A DNA stretch of 64,000 nucleotides, taken from the NCBI RefSeq assembly GCF_002979415.1, contig NZ_PCOT01000020.1:1-64000 (forward strand), given 5' to 3'. The position numbers and the translations under genes are program-made. Origin of the DNA: Microbacterium sp. MYb72 (GTDB taxonomy: Bacteria; Actinomycetota; Actinomycetes; Actinomycetales; Microbacteriaceae). Positions 51,965-61,506 of the stretch are shown here, piece by piece (position 1 is the stretch's first letter; every line of letters starts with the position of its first letter). The notes under the pieces are model-generated. The model was given only the letters and a program-made list of their open reading frames with translations, searched no databases and was not told the DNA's origin.

Positions 51965-53716
51965 TCAGCCGACCGCCGCCCGCAGGACCGCCGCGAAGGT
52001 GGCGTCGAGCACGGACCTGGCGCGGCCGGCGGCCCATCCGCTCTCCGTTCCGATGCGGTACTCGATCAGGGTGAGCGCATCGCTGTCGGTTCCGTGTCCG
52101 ATGCTGGTCTGGTGCAGCGAGAGCACGTCCACCTGGATGCCGCCGCTCGCCAGCGCGGCGACGAGGCTCTCCACGGGGCCCACCCGATCCGTGCGGTGCG
52201 CGATGTCGACGCCGTCGATGCGCAGCGCGATCTCGGTCTGCCCGTCGTCCACGCGGTAGTGCACGAGCTCCGGCGTCTCCGCCGCGCCGCGGTCGACGTA
52301 GCTCTCCGTGAACAGGGCCCAGAGCTCTTCCGGGGAGAACTCGGCTCCTGCGGCATCCGCCTGCGCCTGCACCCGGCGAGCGAAGTCGATCTGGAGTCGC
52401 CGGGGGAGCTCGACTCCGTACCCGGTCTCCAGCAGGTAGGCGATCCCGCCCTTGCCCGACTGCGAGTTCACGCGGATCACGGCGTCATAGCCGCGTCCGA
52501 GATCGGCCGGGTCGATCGGCAGGTAGGGCACGCGCCAGGCGAGATCCTTCTCGGCCACGCCCTCGTGTGCCGCGCGGGCACGGTGCTCGGCGAGGCCCTT
52601 CCTGATCGCGTCCTGATGCGTGCCGCTGAACGCCGTGTGCACGAGATCGCCGACGTAGGGATGCCGCGCGTGCACCTCGATGCCGTTGGAGTGCTCGACC
52701 GTGCGGCGGATCTCGTCGATGTCGGAGAAGTCGATCATGGGATCGACGCCCTGCGCGTGCAGGTTGAGAGCGAGAGTGGCGATGTCGACGTTGCCCGTGC
52801 GCTCACCGTTGCCGAAGATGCATCCTTCGACCCGTTGGGCGCCGGCGAGCACGGCGAGCTCGGCGCAGGCGATTCCGGTGCCGCGGTCGTTGTGCGGGTG
52901 CACCGAGAGGATGACGCCGTCGCGCCTCGCGAGGTTGCGGTGCATGTACTCGATCTGGTCGGCGTAGACGTTCGGCGAGGCGATCTCGACGGTCGCGGGC
53001 AGGTTCAGGATGACGGGTCGTTCCGGCGTCGCGTCCCAGAGCGTGGTCATGGCGTCGCAGACGTCGAGCACGTAGTCGGGCTCGGTCAGGTTGAAGACCT
53101 CGGGCGAGAACTCGAAGCGCACGTTCGAGTGGTCTCCGGCGAGTGACAGCACGTCGCGCCCGGCATCGAGGATCAGTTCTTTGAGTTCGGCACGGGATCG
53201 GCCGAGCACGACATCGCGCCAGATGGGTGCGGTCGCGGTGTAGACGTGGATGACGACAGGGTTGCGGATGCCGTCGACCGAGGCCACCGTTCGCTCGATG
53301 AGGTCGGTCCTGGCGGCGGTGAACACGACGATCGTGACGTCCTCGGGGGCCAGGTCGGTCTCGGCGAGGAGCCGGACGAAGTCGAAATCGGTCTGCGAGG
53401 CGGAGGGGTAGCCGACCTCGATCTCCTTGTAGCCCATCGCGACCATGAGCTCGAAGAAGCGACGCTTGCGGGCCGGGTCCATCGGCTCGGCGAGGGCCTG
53501 ATTTCCGTCGCGCAGGTCGACGGGCACCCACAGCGGGGCGGCGGTGAGCCGGCGCATCGGCCAGTTCCGCTCGGCGAGGGGGAGCGGGACGCGGTCGTGG
53601 ACGGAGAGGTAGCGGTGCGATGGCATCTGCGAGCCGCGTTGGCGGTTCCAGTGCGGTGCGTCGGCGGGCACCGGCCCTGATGGCGTGGACAGAGTGGGGA
53701 ACGTGCGGGAGGTCAT
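51965..53716 (-). CDS. leuA: 2-isopropylmalate synthase
   Basis: First committed enzyme of leucine synthesis (583 aa, the long actinobacterial form). The catalytic TIM barrel has [10 protein letters not shown] and the metal-binding HPHNDRGTG with [16 protein letters not shown]. The C-terminal LeuA regulatory domain ([11 protein letters not shown]-like region, [20 protein letters not shown]) binds leucine. I chose MTSRTF at 53716. Divergent from a GntR-type gene. Confidence 0.95.
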   Translation of the reverse strand: MTSRTFPTLSTPSGPVPADAPHWNRQRGSQMPSHRYLSVHDRVPLPLAERNWPMRRLTAAPLWVPVDLRDGNQALAEPMDPARKRRFFELMVAMGYKEIEVGYPSASQTDFDFVRLLAETDLAPEDVTIVVFTAARTDLIERTVASVDGIRNPVVIHVYTATAPIWRDVVLGRSRAELKELILDAGRDVLSLAGDHSNVRFEFSPEVFNLTEPDYVLDVCDAMTTLWDATPERPVILNLPATVEIASPNVYADQIEYMHRNLARRDGVILSVHPHNDRGTGIACAELAVLAGAQRVEGCIFGNGERTGNVDIATLALNLHAQGVDPMIDFSDIDEIRRTVEHSNGIEVHARHPYVGDLVHTAFSGTHQDAIRKGLAEHRARAAHEGVAEKDLAWRVPYLPIDPADLGRGYDAVIRVNSQSGKGGIAYLLETGYGVELPRRLQIDFARRVQAQADAAGAEFSPEELWALFTESYVDRGAAETPELVHYRVDDGQTEIALRIDGVDIAHRTDRVGPVESLVAALASGGIQVDVLSLHQTSIGHGTDSDALTLIEYRIGTESGWAAGRARSVLDATFAAVLRAAVG

Positions 53717-53741
53717 GCCTGAAGAACGTAGCAACTCCTCA

Positions 53742-53757
53742 GACAAGTTGACAAGTT
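53742..53757. promoter_or_regulatory. Tandem GACAAGTT repeat between leuA and GntR gene
   Basis: Two exact copies of GACAAGTT (53742-53749, 53750-53757) fill the short divergent region. The segment TTGTCAAC fits the GT-N-AC core of GntR operators. TATACT (53757-53762) next to it is a good -10 box only 6 nt before the GntR ATG. Confidence 0.5.
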
Positions 53758-53768
53758 ATACTCGGGGC

Positions 53769-54437
53769 ATGGCACAGATCCAGCGCACTCCGCTCGCCGA
53801 TCAGGCGGCGGATCTCCTTCTCGACCGCATCCGCTCCGGTGAATGGCAGCTCGGGCAGAAGCTCCCGGGAGAGACGACGCTCGCGCCCCAGCTGGGTGTG
53901 GGGCGGTCAACGGTCCGCGAGGCCATCCGTCAGCTCGCCGGGCGAGGAGTGCTCGCGACCCGTCAGGGCGCCGGCGTCTTCGTGACAGCGCTCGATGCGC
54001 CGGAGGACTGGGATGCCGTGCTGCGCCGGGCGGACATCGTCAGCGTGATCGAGGCGAGGATCGCGATCGAGTCCGAGGCGGCGTCGCTCGCGGCCTCCCG
54101 CCGCACTGCGGCGGATGTGCGTGCGATCCGGAGGGCTCTCGACCACCGCGGCGCCGCGGTCTCCAGCATCGAGGAGCACGTCGACGCCGACACGGCCTTC
54201 CACCGCACGATCATGGCGGCGGCGCACAACCCGATCCTGCTCGACCTGTTCGACGGTCTGACTCCGCGACTGCGTCAGACGATGGTCGAGATGCTGCGGA
54301 TCCGCGTGGATTTCGGGGGAGCGGAGGACCACGAGCGGCATGTCCGTCTCGCCGCCACCGTGATCGATCGCGACGCGGACGCCGCCGCCGCGGAGAGCCG
54401 CAGCCACCTGATCGCGCTGAAGGCGGCGCTCGCGTGA
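53769..54437 (+). CDS. GntR/FadR-family transcriptional regulator
   Basis: A 222-aa repressor with an N-terminal winged helix (LADQAADLLLDRIRSGEWQL; GVGRSTVREAIRQLAGRGVL) and a C-terminal FCD ligand domain (metal-binding residues in EARIAIESEAAS and HVDADTAFHRTIMAAAHNP). It overlaps the ABC ATPase gene by 4 nt and probably represses itself and that gene. The -10 to ATG distance predicts a leaderless mRNA. Confidence 0.92.
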   Translation: MAQIQRTPLADQAADLLLDRIRSGEWQLGQKLPGETTLAPQLGVGRSTVREAIRQLAGRGVLATRQGAGVFVTALDAPEDWDAVLRRADIVSVIEARIAIESEAASLAASRRTAADVRAIRRALDHRGAAVSSIEEHVDADTAFHRTIMAAAHNPILLDLFDGLTPRLRQTMVEMLRIRVDFGGAEDHERHVRLAATVIDRDADAAAAESRSHLIALKAALA

Positions 54438-55231
54438 CCGTCGACGTGCTGCGGCTCGACGGGGTGACCTTCCGACGCAACGGGAAGGAGATCCTGCACG
54501 GCATCGACCTCCGAGTCGGGGCCGGGGAGCACTGGGCGCTGCTCGGTCCGAACGGTGCGGGAAAGAGCACGATCCTCGGGTTCTGCGGGGCGCAGACCCA
54601 CCCCACTTCAGGAACGGTCGACGTTCTCGGCCGACGACTGGGGCGCGTCGACATGCAGGAGCTGCGCCGTCACATCGGCCACGTGAACCCTCGGCATCCG
54701 ATCCGCTCCGACCTGACCGTCCTCGACGTCGTGCTCACCGGGTTCACCGGCACGATCGAGAAGATGATGCGCTGGGCGCCGAGCGACGCCGAGCGCGCGC
54801 GGGCGTACGAGCTCATCGCGCTGGTCGGCCTCGACGACCGTGCGGACGCCGAGTGGCCCACGATGTCGCAGGGCGAACGCGGACGCTCGCTCATCGCGCG
54901 CGCGCTCGCGGCGTCACCCGCCCTGCTCCTGCTCGACGAGCCCACCACGGGGCTCGACGTCGCGGCGCGGGAGCAGCTGCTGGAGACGGTCGACGACCTC
55001 TCCCGCAGCGAGCCGGAGGTCGCATCGGTTCTGGTCACCCATCACCTCGAGGAGCTCCCGGAGAGCACGACGCACGCCATGGTGATCGCCGACGGCCGTG
55101 TACTGGCCGCCGGCGCCACCGCCGACGTCGTCACCTCCGAGACGATCAGCGAGGCGTTCCGGCATCCGATCGACGTCGCTCACGACGAAGGGCGCTGGAG
55201 CGCCAGGGCGCGCAAGCGCCTCGTCGTCTGA
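54434..55231 (+). CDS. ABC transporter ATP-binding protein without visible permease
   Basis: A 265-aa ATPase: Walker A GPNGAGKST, signature MSQGERGRSLIA, Walker B LLLLDEPTTGLD and H-loop THHLEEL. It resembles ModF/YlmA-like ATPases, which are often encoded alone. GTG start overlapping the GntR stop. No permease follows: the next gene is on the other strand. Confidence 0.9.
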   Translation: MTVDVLRLDGVTFRRNGKEILHGIDLRVGAGEHWALLGPNGAGKSTILGFCGAQTHPTSGTVDVLGRRLGRVDMQELRRHIGHVNPRHPIRSDLTVLDVVLTGFTGTIEKMMRWAPSDAERARAYELIALVGLDDRADAEWPTMSQGERGRSLIARALAASPALLLLDEPTTGLDVAAREQLLETVDDLSRSEPEVASVLVTHHLEELPESTTHAMVIADGRVLAAGATADVVTSETISEAFRHPIDVAHDEGRWSARARKRLVV

Positions 55232-55232
55232 T

Positions 55233-57419
55233 TCAGTCCTGCCCCCTGCGCCACAGGGCAGACGGCCACCAGATGCGTCGGCCGATGTCGTACGCCAGGG
55301 CGGGGACCAGCAGGGAGCGGACGACGAAGGTGTCGAGCAGGACGCCGAAGGCGACGATGAACGCCAGCTGCACGAGGAACAGGATCGGGATCACGGAGAG
55401 CGCGGCGAAGGTCGCTGCCAGCACGAGTCCCGCCGAGGTGATCACGCCTCCCGTGATCGAGAGTCCTCGGAGGATGCCGTCGCGGGTGCCGTGCCGTCGG
55501 GACTCCTCGCGGACCCTCGTCATCAGGAAGATGTTGTAGTCGATGCCGAGGGCGACGAGGAAGACGAATCCGAAGAGCGGAACGGCGGGGTCGGCGCCGG
55601 GGAAGCGGAAGATCCCGTCGAAGACCAGCGCGGAGACGCCGAGGGCGGTGCCGAACGAGAGCACGGTGGTGAGGATGAGCAGCACCGGAGCGAGTATCGA
55701 CCGCAGCAGCAGCATGAGGATCAGCATGATCACCACGAGCACCACCGGGATGATCAGGTTGCGATCGTGGATCGAGGCGTCATTCGTGTCCACCGACGTC
55801 GCGGTGACGCCTCCGACGAGGGCGCCAAGCGGATCGAGCTCGGTGCGCAGATCGCGCACCGTGGATGCCGCGGCATCCGAATCGGCCGCGTCGGTGAGCG
55901 TCGCCTGAAGGAGGACGTCCCCGTCGACCAGCGTCGGCGAGGGGATCGGCGTCCCCGGCGCGCCGACGGCTCCGATGCCGTCTGCGGTGACCGGCGCCGT
56001 CCCGCTCGGCGAGTCGGCCGCGGTCACCGAGACACCGTCGATGCCGTCGTTCGCGAGCAGTGCATCGGCGGCATCCTGCAGGCGATCCTCCGGCACGACC
56101 ACGTAGACGGGGCTGCCGGAGCCGCCGGGGAAGTGCTCGCCGAGGGCGGACTGGCCGTCCCGCGCCTCGGACGACCCCAGCACCAGGTCGGATTGCGGCA
56201 CACCGGTGGCGTTCAACTGCGTGAGGCCTGCGGCGCCGATGAGCAGCAGCGCGGTCGTCGCGATCCAGATCGTGCGGGGGCGCCGGCTGATCATCCGTGC
56301 GACGCCGGCCCAGAGGCCGGTCGTGGGGCGGCCGTCCTCGGCGGCGACGGCCTCAGGGTCGAACACGGGGCGGCGCGGCCAGAAGACGGCGCGACCGCAC
56401 AGCATGAGCAGGGCGGGCAGCAGGGTCAGAGCGGCGAGCATGGCGAACACGATGCCGATGGCGGCGACCGGTCCGAGAGTGCTGTTGGACTTCAGGTCGC
56501 TGAGCAGCAGGCACAGGAGTCCGGCGATCACGGTGCCGCCGGAGGCGACGATCGGCTCGAACGATCCCTTCCACGCCGCGGCGAGGGCGGCGCCCTTGTC
56601 GTGGGTGCCCCGAAGCTCCTCGCGGAATCGGGAGACCAGGAGCAGGGCGTAGTCGGTCGCCGCGCCGATGACGAGGATGAACAGGATGCCCTGGGTCTGA
56701 CCGCTCAGCAGCAGCACGCCGGTCTTCGCGAGCCACCACACCACGAGGAGCGCCACGCAGAGGGCGAACAGGCTGGTCGACAGCACGACCACGGGCAGAA
56801 GCAGCGAGCGGTACACGAGCACGAGGATGATCAGCACGGCCAGCAGAGCGACGCCGAGGAGGAGGCCGTCGATCCCGGCGAAGCCCGCGACGAGATCGGC
56901 GCTGAAGCCCGCGGGGCCGGTGATGTAGACGGTCACGCCCTCCGGAGCCGCCGAACGGAGGTGATCGGCGAGCGCGGACACGGCGTCGCCGAGTTCCGCG
57001 TCGCTGCTGATCGGGATGAAGGCCTGGGCCGCCTTCCCGTCATCGGAGGTCAGCGCGGGCGACACCTCGTCGGCGACGCCCTCCACCTCGGTCGCCGAGC
57101 TCACGGCATCCGAGATGGCCGTCACGTCTCCGTCGGACAGCGTGCCGTCGGCGACGAACACGGCGATCGCCGGGATCGAGTCGCTGTCGGTGAACTCGCC
57201 GAGCAGCTTCTGCACCTGGGTGGCATCGGCGGATTCGGGGAGGTACGCAGTGCGGTCGTTCGACGAGACCTCATCGATCTTGCCGAACAGCGGGCCGCCG
57301 AGTCCCGCGCCCGCGAGCCACACGAGGATCAGCGCTGCGGGGAGGATGGCGCGCAGCCAGGCGCGGTGCCGAGGGCGCGCGCGGCGCGCGGTGTCGGGGA
57401 CGCGGTCTGGTCGGGACAT
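55233..57419 (-). CDS. MMPL-family RND transporter
   Basis: The 728-aa protein has the two-fold RND layout: a first helix near residue 20, a periplasmic domain, then a block of helices around residues 170-340; a second periplasmic domain; and a second helix block near 520-700. Motifs GAATDYALLLVSRFREE and FLVALGIDYNIFLMTRVREE are MMPL signatures. An MMPL gene is part of the carotenoid operon of Corynebacterium glutamicum, and here it follows crtEb by 23 nt, so it likely belongs to the crt operon. Confidence 0.92.
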   Translation of the reverse strand: MSRPDRVPDTARRARPRHRAWLRAILPAALILVWLAGAGLGGPLFGKIDEVSSNDRTAYLPESADATQVQKLLGEFTDSDSIPAIAVFVADGTLSDGDVTAISDAVSSATEVEGVADEVSPALTSDDGKAAQAFIPISSDAELGDAVSALADHLRSAAPEGVTVYITGPAGFSADLVAGFAGIDGLLLGVALLAVLIILVLVYRSLLLPVVVLSTSLFALCVALLVVWWLAKTGVLLLSGQTQGILFILVIGAATDYALLLVSRFREELRGTHDKGAALAAAWKGSFEPIVASGGTVIAGLLCLLLSDLKSNSTLGPVAAIGIVFAMLAALTLLPALLMLCGRAVFWPRRPVFDPEAVAAEDGRPTTGLWAGVARMISRRPRTIWIATTALLLIGAAGLTQLNATGVPQSDLVLGSSEARDGQSALGEHFPGGSGSPVYVVVPEDRLQDAADALLANDGIDGVSVTAADSPSGTAPVTADGIGAVGAPGTPIPSPTLVDGDVLLQATLTDAADSDAAASTVRDLRTELDPLGALVGGVTATSVDTNDASIHDRNLIIPVVLVVIMLILMLLLRSILAPVLLILTTVLSFGTALGVSALVFDGIFRFPGADPAVPLFGFVFLVALGIDYNIFLMTRVREESRRHGTRDGILRGLSITGGVITSAGLVLAATFAALSVIPILFLVQLAFIVAFGVLLDTFVVRSLLVPALAYDIGRRIWWPSALWRRGQD

Positions 57420-57442
57420 CGGGTTCCTCTCGGGAGGGGCGG

Positions 57443-58333
57443 TCAGGAGTTCCAGGCGAGGATGAGGATCATCGTCGCGAGGAATCCGGCTATGTAGTTC
57501 ATGACGATGAATCGACGCCACGCCGTGTTGGTGCGTGCGGAGGTCTCATCCGTCACGCTCCACCAGGGCAGGGCGTTGACGATGTAGGGGAGGGCGAGCA
57601 CGGCGCCGAGGGGCGCCGGCCAGTGGGTGAAGAGCATGGCGATGCCCGCGACGAACCACAGGATCACCGCCATCCGCACGGTGGCGCGCGCGCCGATCAC
57701 GGTCGCGATCGACGAGATGCCGGCCGAGCGATCGGGGCCGACGTCCTGCACGGCGCCGAAGGCGTGGGCGGCGGCGCCCCAGAGGAAGAACGCGAGCAGC
57801 ACGAGAACCGTGTCGAGGGTGATGTCGGCGCCCGCGAGGGTGAGACCGACCACGGCGGGGGAGACGAAGTGGATGCTGGAGGTCGCCGAGTCGAGGAAGG
57901 GGCGCTCCTTGAACCGCAGCCCCGGAGCGGAGTAGGCGATGACGGCGAACACGCTCACCCCCAGAGCGATCCACGACACGGGCGATCCGACGACGGCGAG
58001 CCAGACCAGGAACGGGAGGTTCGTGACGACAGCGGCCCAGAGCGTCCAGCGGTGCAGCCGAGGCGGCAGCAGCGCCCCCTCGATTCCCCCCTTGCGAGGG
58101 TTCGCGAGATCGGAGGCGTAGTCGAAGACGTCGTTGATGCCGTACATGGCGAGGTTGTACGGGATGAGGAAGTACACGAAGCCCACGATCGCCGTCGCGT
58201 CGAGCTCTCTCGTCGTGAGCAGGTACGCGGCGCCGAAGGGGAAGGCGGTGTTGATCCAGCTCACCGGCCGCGATGACAGCAGCACCAGAGCGGCGTCGCG
58301 CACCGCGGAACGGGGGGATGCCGGGGCGGTCAT
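57443..58333 (-). CDS. crtEb: UbiA-type lycopene elongase/prenyltransferase
   Basis: Adds C5 prenyl units to lycopene, giving the C50 skeleton (flavuxanthin type). The 296-aa membrane protein has about eight helices and two Asp-rich motifs of UbiA enzymes: NDVFDYASD and DVGPDRSAGISS. It overlaps crtYf by 4 nt. Confidence 0.92.
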   Translation of the reverse strand: MTAPASPRSAVRDAALVLLSSRPVSWINTAFPFGAAYLLTTRELDATAIVGFVYFLIPYNLAMYGINDVFDYASDLANPRKGGIEGALLPPRLHRWTLWAAVVTNLPFLVWLAVVGSPVSWIALGVSVFAVIAYSAPGLRFKERPFLDSATSSIHFVSPAVVGLTLAGADITLDTVLVLLAFFLWGAAAHAFGAVQDVGPDRSAGISSIATVIGARATVRMAVILWFVAGIAMLFTHWPAPLGAVLALPYIVNALPWWSVTDETSARTNTAWRRFIVMNYIAGFLATMILILAWNS

Positions 58334-58662
58334 GTGCTCTCCTCCTCGGCTCGTGCCCGACGGCCCCGCAGGAACTCCCACAGGGCGGGGAGCAGGAGCG
58401 CGCCGGCGAGCGGATACGCGAAGTCCTCGACGGGGGCGAGACCCACGTTCACGCCGAGGAGCTGAGCCGCGTCGTAGTGGAAGAGCCCCGCCCCGATCAT
58501 GAGGTTGTCGAAGGCCGCCGTGAGGACGAAGAGGACGAGCGCCGTCAGGGCCATCGCGCCGACGTGGGCGCGGCGACGCCTCCCGGAGAGGAGAGTGAGC
58601 AGCGCGGCCAGCGCGGCGGCGATGCCGACGAACCAGAGCGCGAGTGACAGGTAGGCGGTCAT
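58330..58662 (-). CDS. crtYf: C50 carotenoid cyclase subunit
   Basis: A 110-aa membrane protein with three to four helices and the cyclase motif PVEDFAYPLAG. It acts as a heterodimer with CrtYe to form the epsilon rings of C50 carotenoids. Overlaps both neighbours by 4 nt. Confidence 0.9.
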   Translation of the reverse strand: MTAYLSLALWFVGIAAALAALLTLLSGRRRRAHVGAMALTALVLFVLTAAFDNLMIGAGLFHYDAAQLLGVNVGLAPVEDFAYPLAGALLLPALWEFLRGRRARAEEEST

Positions 58663-59006
58663 GACGCCTCCTCTCTTCGCGTGCTGCGCCCCCGACCGGA
58701 GAGGATCCGCGCGGCACCCGTGTAGGCGATCATGATGCACTGCACGAGGAAGAGGAGGAACACCGGCTCCTCGATCGGCATCTCCGGGGCGAGCACCAGG
58801 CCGGTCGCGATCGTCGCGTCGCCGCGCAGGAAGAGGCCGGTCGCGATCCCGGCTGCGTCCCAGGCGAGGAAGAACGCCGCGCCGACGACCGTCACGACGA
58901 GCGCGGACAGCGGATCGCGCCAGAAGAACAGCCGATAGCGCCGGTCCACCAGGACCAGGCATCCCGCCGACACGAGGAGTGCGCCGAGGTAGATCAGGCC
59001 CGTCAT
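58659..59006 (-). CDS. crtYe: C50 carotenoid cyclase subunit
   Basis: A 115-aa membrane protein. DRRYRLFFWRDPLSALVVTV and MPIEEPVFLLFLVQCIM match the CrtYe-type lycopene cyclase half with its PxE(E)P motif. Partner of CrtYf. The epsilon rather than beta type follows from the operon pattern, not from sequence alone. Confidence 0.9.
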   Translation of the reverse strand: MTGLIYLGALLVSAGCLVLVDRRYRLFFWRDPLSALVVTVVGAAFFLAWDAAGIATGLFLRGDATIATGLVLAPEMPIEEPVFLLFLVQCIMIAYTGAARILSGRGRSTRREEAS

Positions 59007-60598
59007 CGCCCGGCCTCCCTGGAGGCGGCGACCGGGTCCGTCGCCAGCGGCCCGCTGGATCGGTCGCCCCTGACCCGCTTGAGGACGATCTCCGCGCTGA
59101 TCAGGCACATCGGCACTCCGACGCCGGGTGACGTCGTGGCGCCGGCGTAGAAGAGGCCGCGGACGCGACGCGACGCGTTCCCCGCACGGAACATCGCACT
59201 CTGCGAGAGCGTGTGCGCGGGCCCGAGCATCCCTCCGCGCCAGGAGTGGAAGTCGTCGCGGAAGTCGGCGGGTCCCGTCGTCTCGCGCACCACGATGCGC
59301 TCGCGCAGGTCGTCGATTCCCGCCCAGGTGGCGACCAGGTCGATGGCGGCATCCGCGGCCCGTTCGACCGCGGCGGAACCGGTGCCGTCCGGTCCGCCGT
59401 GCCCGATCTCGACGTCCGCGGGGACGGGCACCAGGATGAAGAGGTTCTCGTGCCCCTCCGGCGCGACCTCGACGTCCGTCGCGCTCGGCCGGCAGACGTA
59501 CACGGATGCCGGAGAGGGGATCGAGGGGTGCGGGCCGAAGATCGCATCGAAGTTGGCATCCCAGTCGTCCGTGAAGAAGAGCGAGTGATGGGGGAGCTGA
59601 GGCAGTGCGCCGCGGACGCCCAGCATCACGAGCACCGCACCGGGGCCGCTCGTGCGGCGCTGCCACCATCGCTCGGGATAGGAACGCAGCGCCGGGGGCA
59701 GCAGACGGGTCTCGGTGTGGTGCAGATCGGCGGTCGAGACGACGACATCAGCGCGCTCGACGTGCTGCGCGCCGTGCTCGTCGACCCACTGCACGCCGGT
59801 GGCTCTGGCGCCCCGGCGCTCGCCGGAGGTGAGGATCGCCGTGACCTCCGCGCCCGTGCGCGTCTCCGCACCCGCCTCGGACGCCAGCGCGGCGATCCTC
59901 TCGGCGACACGGTGGAACCCGCCCTGCGGGTACAGCACGCCGTCGTCGAGATCGAGGGCGCTCATCAGGTGGTACATCGCCGGCGCGGTTCGGGGGTCGG
60001 TTCCGAGGAACACCGCCGGATACCCGAGGATCTGCCGCAGCACCGGATGCCGGAACCGACGCGCTGCGAACGACTGGAGCCGGGTCAGCAGGAGGGGGAC
60101 CAGGCGCGGCGCCGCGCTGAGCACCTCGGGGTGCGTCATCCAGGAGGCGCCCGTGAAGGGGTTGTAGAGGAAGTGCTTCTCCGCCATCGCCCCCGCGTGC
60201 ACGGCGGAGTCGAGGTAGGAGCTCAGGGCCGCCCCCGCGCCGGGCTCCATGGTCTCGAACAGGTGCATGGTCGCGGCGCGGCCCGCGGTGACGGTCACCG
60301 CGCCATCCGGGTGCGTCACAGGGTCCGTGAACACGCGATACGCGGGGTCCAGGGCGACGAGGTCGAGCTGCTCCGCGCTGCTCGTCCCCATCATCCGGAA
60401 GAAGTGCTCGAACACCTGCGGCATGAGATACCACGACGGGCCGGTGTCGAAGCGGAAGCCCTCGCGTTCCAGCGATCCGGCGCGGCCGCCGAGAGCGCCG
60501 TTCTTCTCGAGGATCAGAACCTCATGCCCGTCCTTCGCGAGCAGCGCCGCGGTGGCGAGTCCGGCGACACCCGCGCCGATGACGACGATGCGGCTCAC
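59003..60598 (-). CDS. crtI: Phytoene desaturase
   Basis: FAD-dependent desaturase converting phytoene to lycopene (531 aa). The dinucleotide fold is VVIGAGVAGLATAALLAKDG with EKNGALGGRAGS; FDTGPSWYLMPQ follows; and the C-terminal signature is YAGATTSPGVGVPMCLISAE. GTG start overlapping the crtB stop by 4 nt. A large upstream in-frame extension is not conserved and was not used. Confidence 0.95.
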   Translation of the reverse strand: MSRIVVIGAGVAGLATAALLAKDGHEVLILEKNGALGGRAGSLEREGFRFDTGPSWYLMPQVFEHFFRMMGTSSAEQLDLVALDPAYRVFTDPVTHPDGAVTVTAGRAATMHLFETMEPGAGAALSSYLDSAVHAGAMAEKHFLYNPFTGASWMTHPEVLSAAPRLVPLLLTRLQSFAARRFRHPVLRQILGYPAVFLGTDPRTAPAMYHLMSALDLDDGVLYPQGGFHRVAERIAALASEAGAETRTGAEVTAILTSGERRGARATGVQWVDEHGAQHVERADVVVSTADLHHTETRLLPPALRSYPERWWQRRTSGPGAVLVMLGVRGALPQLPHHSLFFTDDWDANFDAIFGPHPSIPSPASVYVCRPSATDVEVAPEGHENLFILVPVPADVEIGHGGPDGTGSAAVERAADAAIDLVATWAGIDDLRERIVVRETTGPADFRDDFHSWRGGMLGPAHTLSQSAMFRAGNASRRVRGLFYAGATTSPGVGVPMCLISAEIVLKRVRGDRSSGPLATDPVAASREAGR

Positions 60599-61506
60599 GA
60601 GGCGCGCTCCAGACGGGTCCGCAGCGTCGCACGGACCGCGAGCCAGATCTTGAGCGCATCGGGGACCCGCACGCGGCGCCGGTACAGCTCGGCCGTCGGC
60701 GTCGTCGCCACCCGGTCCGCGAGCGCGGCGAACAGGTCGTGGGCGCTTCGAACGGCGGAGCGGCAGTCTCGGGGCAGCAGCGGCATCACCGCGCGGGCGT
60801 CGGCGAGCTGCGCGCGCACCGTGGCGACCCACCTGTCGCGGTCCGTGTCCGTCAGGCGGTGCTCTCCTGCGAGGTAGCCGCGATGAAGGCGCGTGGTGTC
60901 ATCGGCGAGGTCCCGCAGGAAGTTGACGTTCTGGAACGCGGCGCCGAGCTGCCGTGCGCCGTGCTCGAGTGCCGCGAGCTCCTGCTCCGTCCGCGACTCA
61001 GCCCGGAGGAAGATCCGCAGGCACATCAGCCCCACGACCTCCGCGGAGCCGTACACGTAGCGTTCGTGAGCCCCCGCGTCGTAGGCGACCAGGGCATCGG
61101 AGCCGGAGTCGGCGGCGATGTCGGCGGCCATCGACTCGAAGAACGGCCGGGTGAGATCCTCGCCGATGCCGGACGCCCGCGCGGTGCGGGCGAAGGCATG
61201 GAGCACGAGGTTGGTGCTGTAGCCGTCGCGCAGGGCGCGGTGGGTCTCGTCGACGTAGGACGACAGCGCGGCGCGCTGCCCCTCGGCATCGAGCCCCGCC
61301 TCCGCGGCGACCCCGTCGACGATCTCATCCGCCACGCGCACCATGGCGTACACGTTGCGCACGTGCCGACGGTGGCGCGTGCCGAGGAGCCGCGTCGCCA
61401 GGCCGAACGACGAGGAGTACGCCGTGATGACGTCGGCGGACGTCGCCTCCGCCGCTCGGGTGAACCTGTCGAGGGAGCTCACCTCGACGGCGTCGCCGCG
61501 GGTCAT
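60595..61506 (-). CDS. crtB: Phytoene synthase
   Basis: Joins two geranylgeranyl diphosphates (303 aa). YSSSFGLATRLLG at the N-terminus and two Asp-rich sites, VRVADEIVDG and NFLRDLADDTTRL, bind the Mg-diphosphate groups. Part of the overlap-coupled crt operon. Confidence 0.95.
   Translation of the reverse strand: MTRGDAVEVSSLDRFTRAAEATSADVITAYSSSFGLATRLLGTRHRRHVRNVYAMVRVADEIVDGVAAEAGLDAEGQRAALSSYVDETHRALRDGYSTNLVLHAFARTARASGIGEDLTRPFFESMAADIAADSGSDALVAYDAGAHERYVYGSAEVVGLMCLRIFLRAESRTEQELAALEHGARQLGAAFQNVNFLRDLADDTTRLHRGYLAGEHRLTDTDRDRWVATVRAQLADARAVMPLLPRDCRSAVRSAHDLFAALADRVATTPTAELYRRRVRVPDALKIWLAVRATLRTRLERAS

Noticed and set aside
55098-57497. A 799-codon plus-strand open frame across the MMPL transporter gene
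   Set aside because: Very hydrophilic Gln/Gly/Arg/Asp sequence antisense to a gene with clear MMPL motifs.
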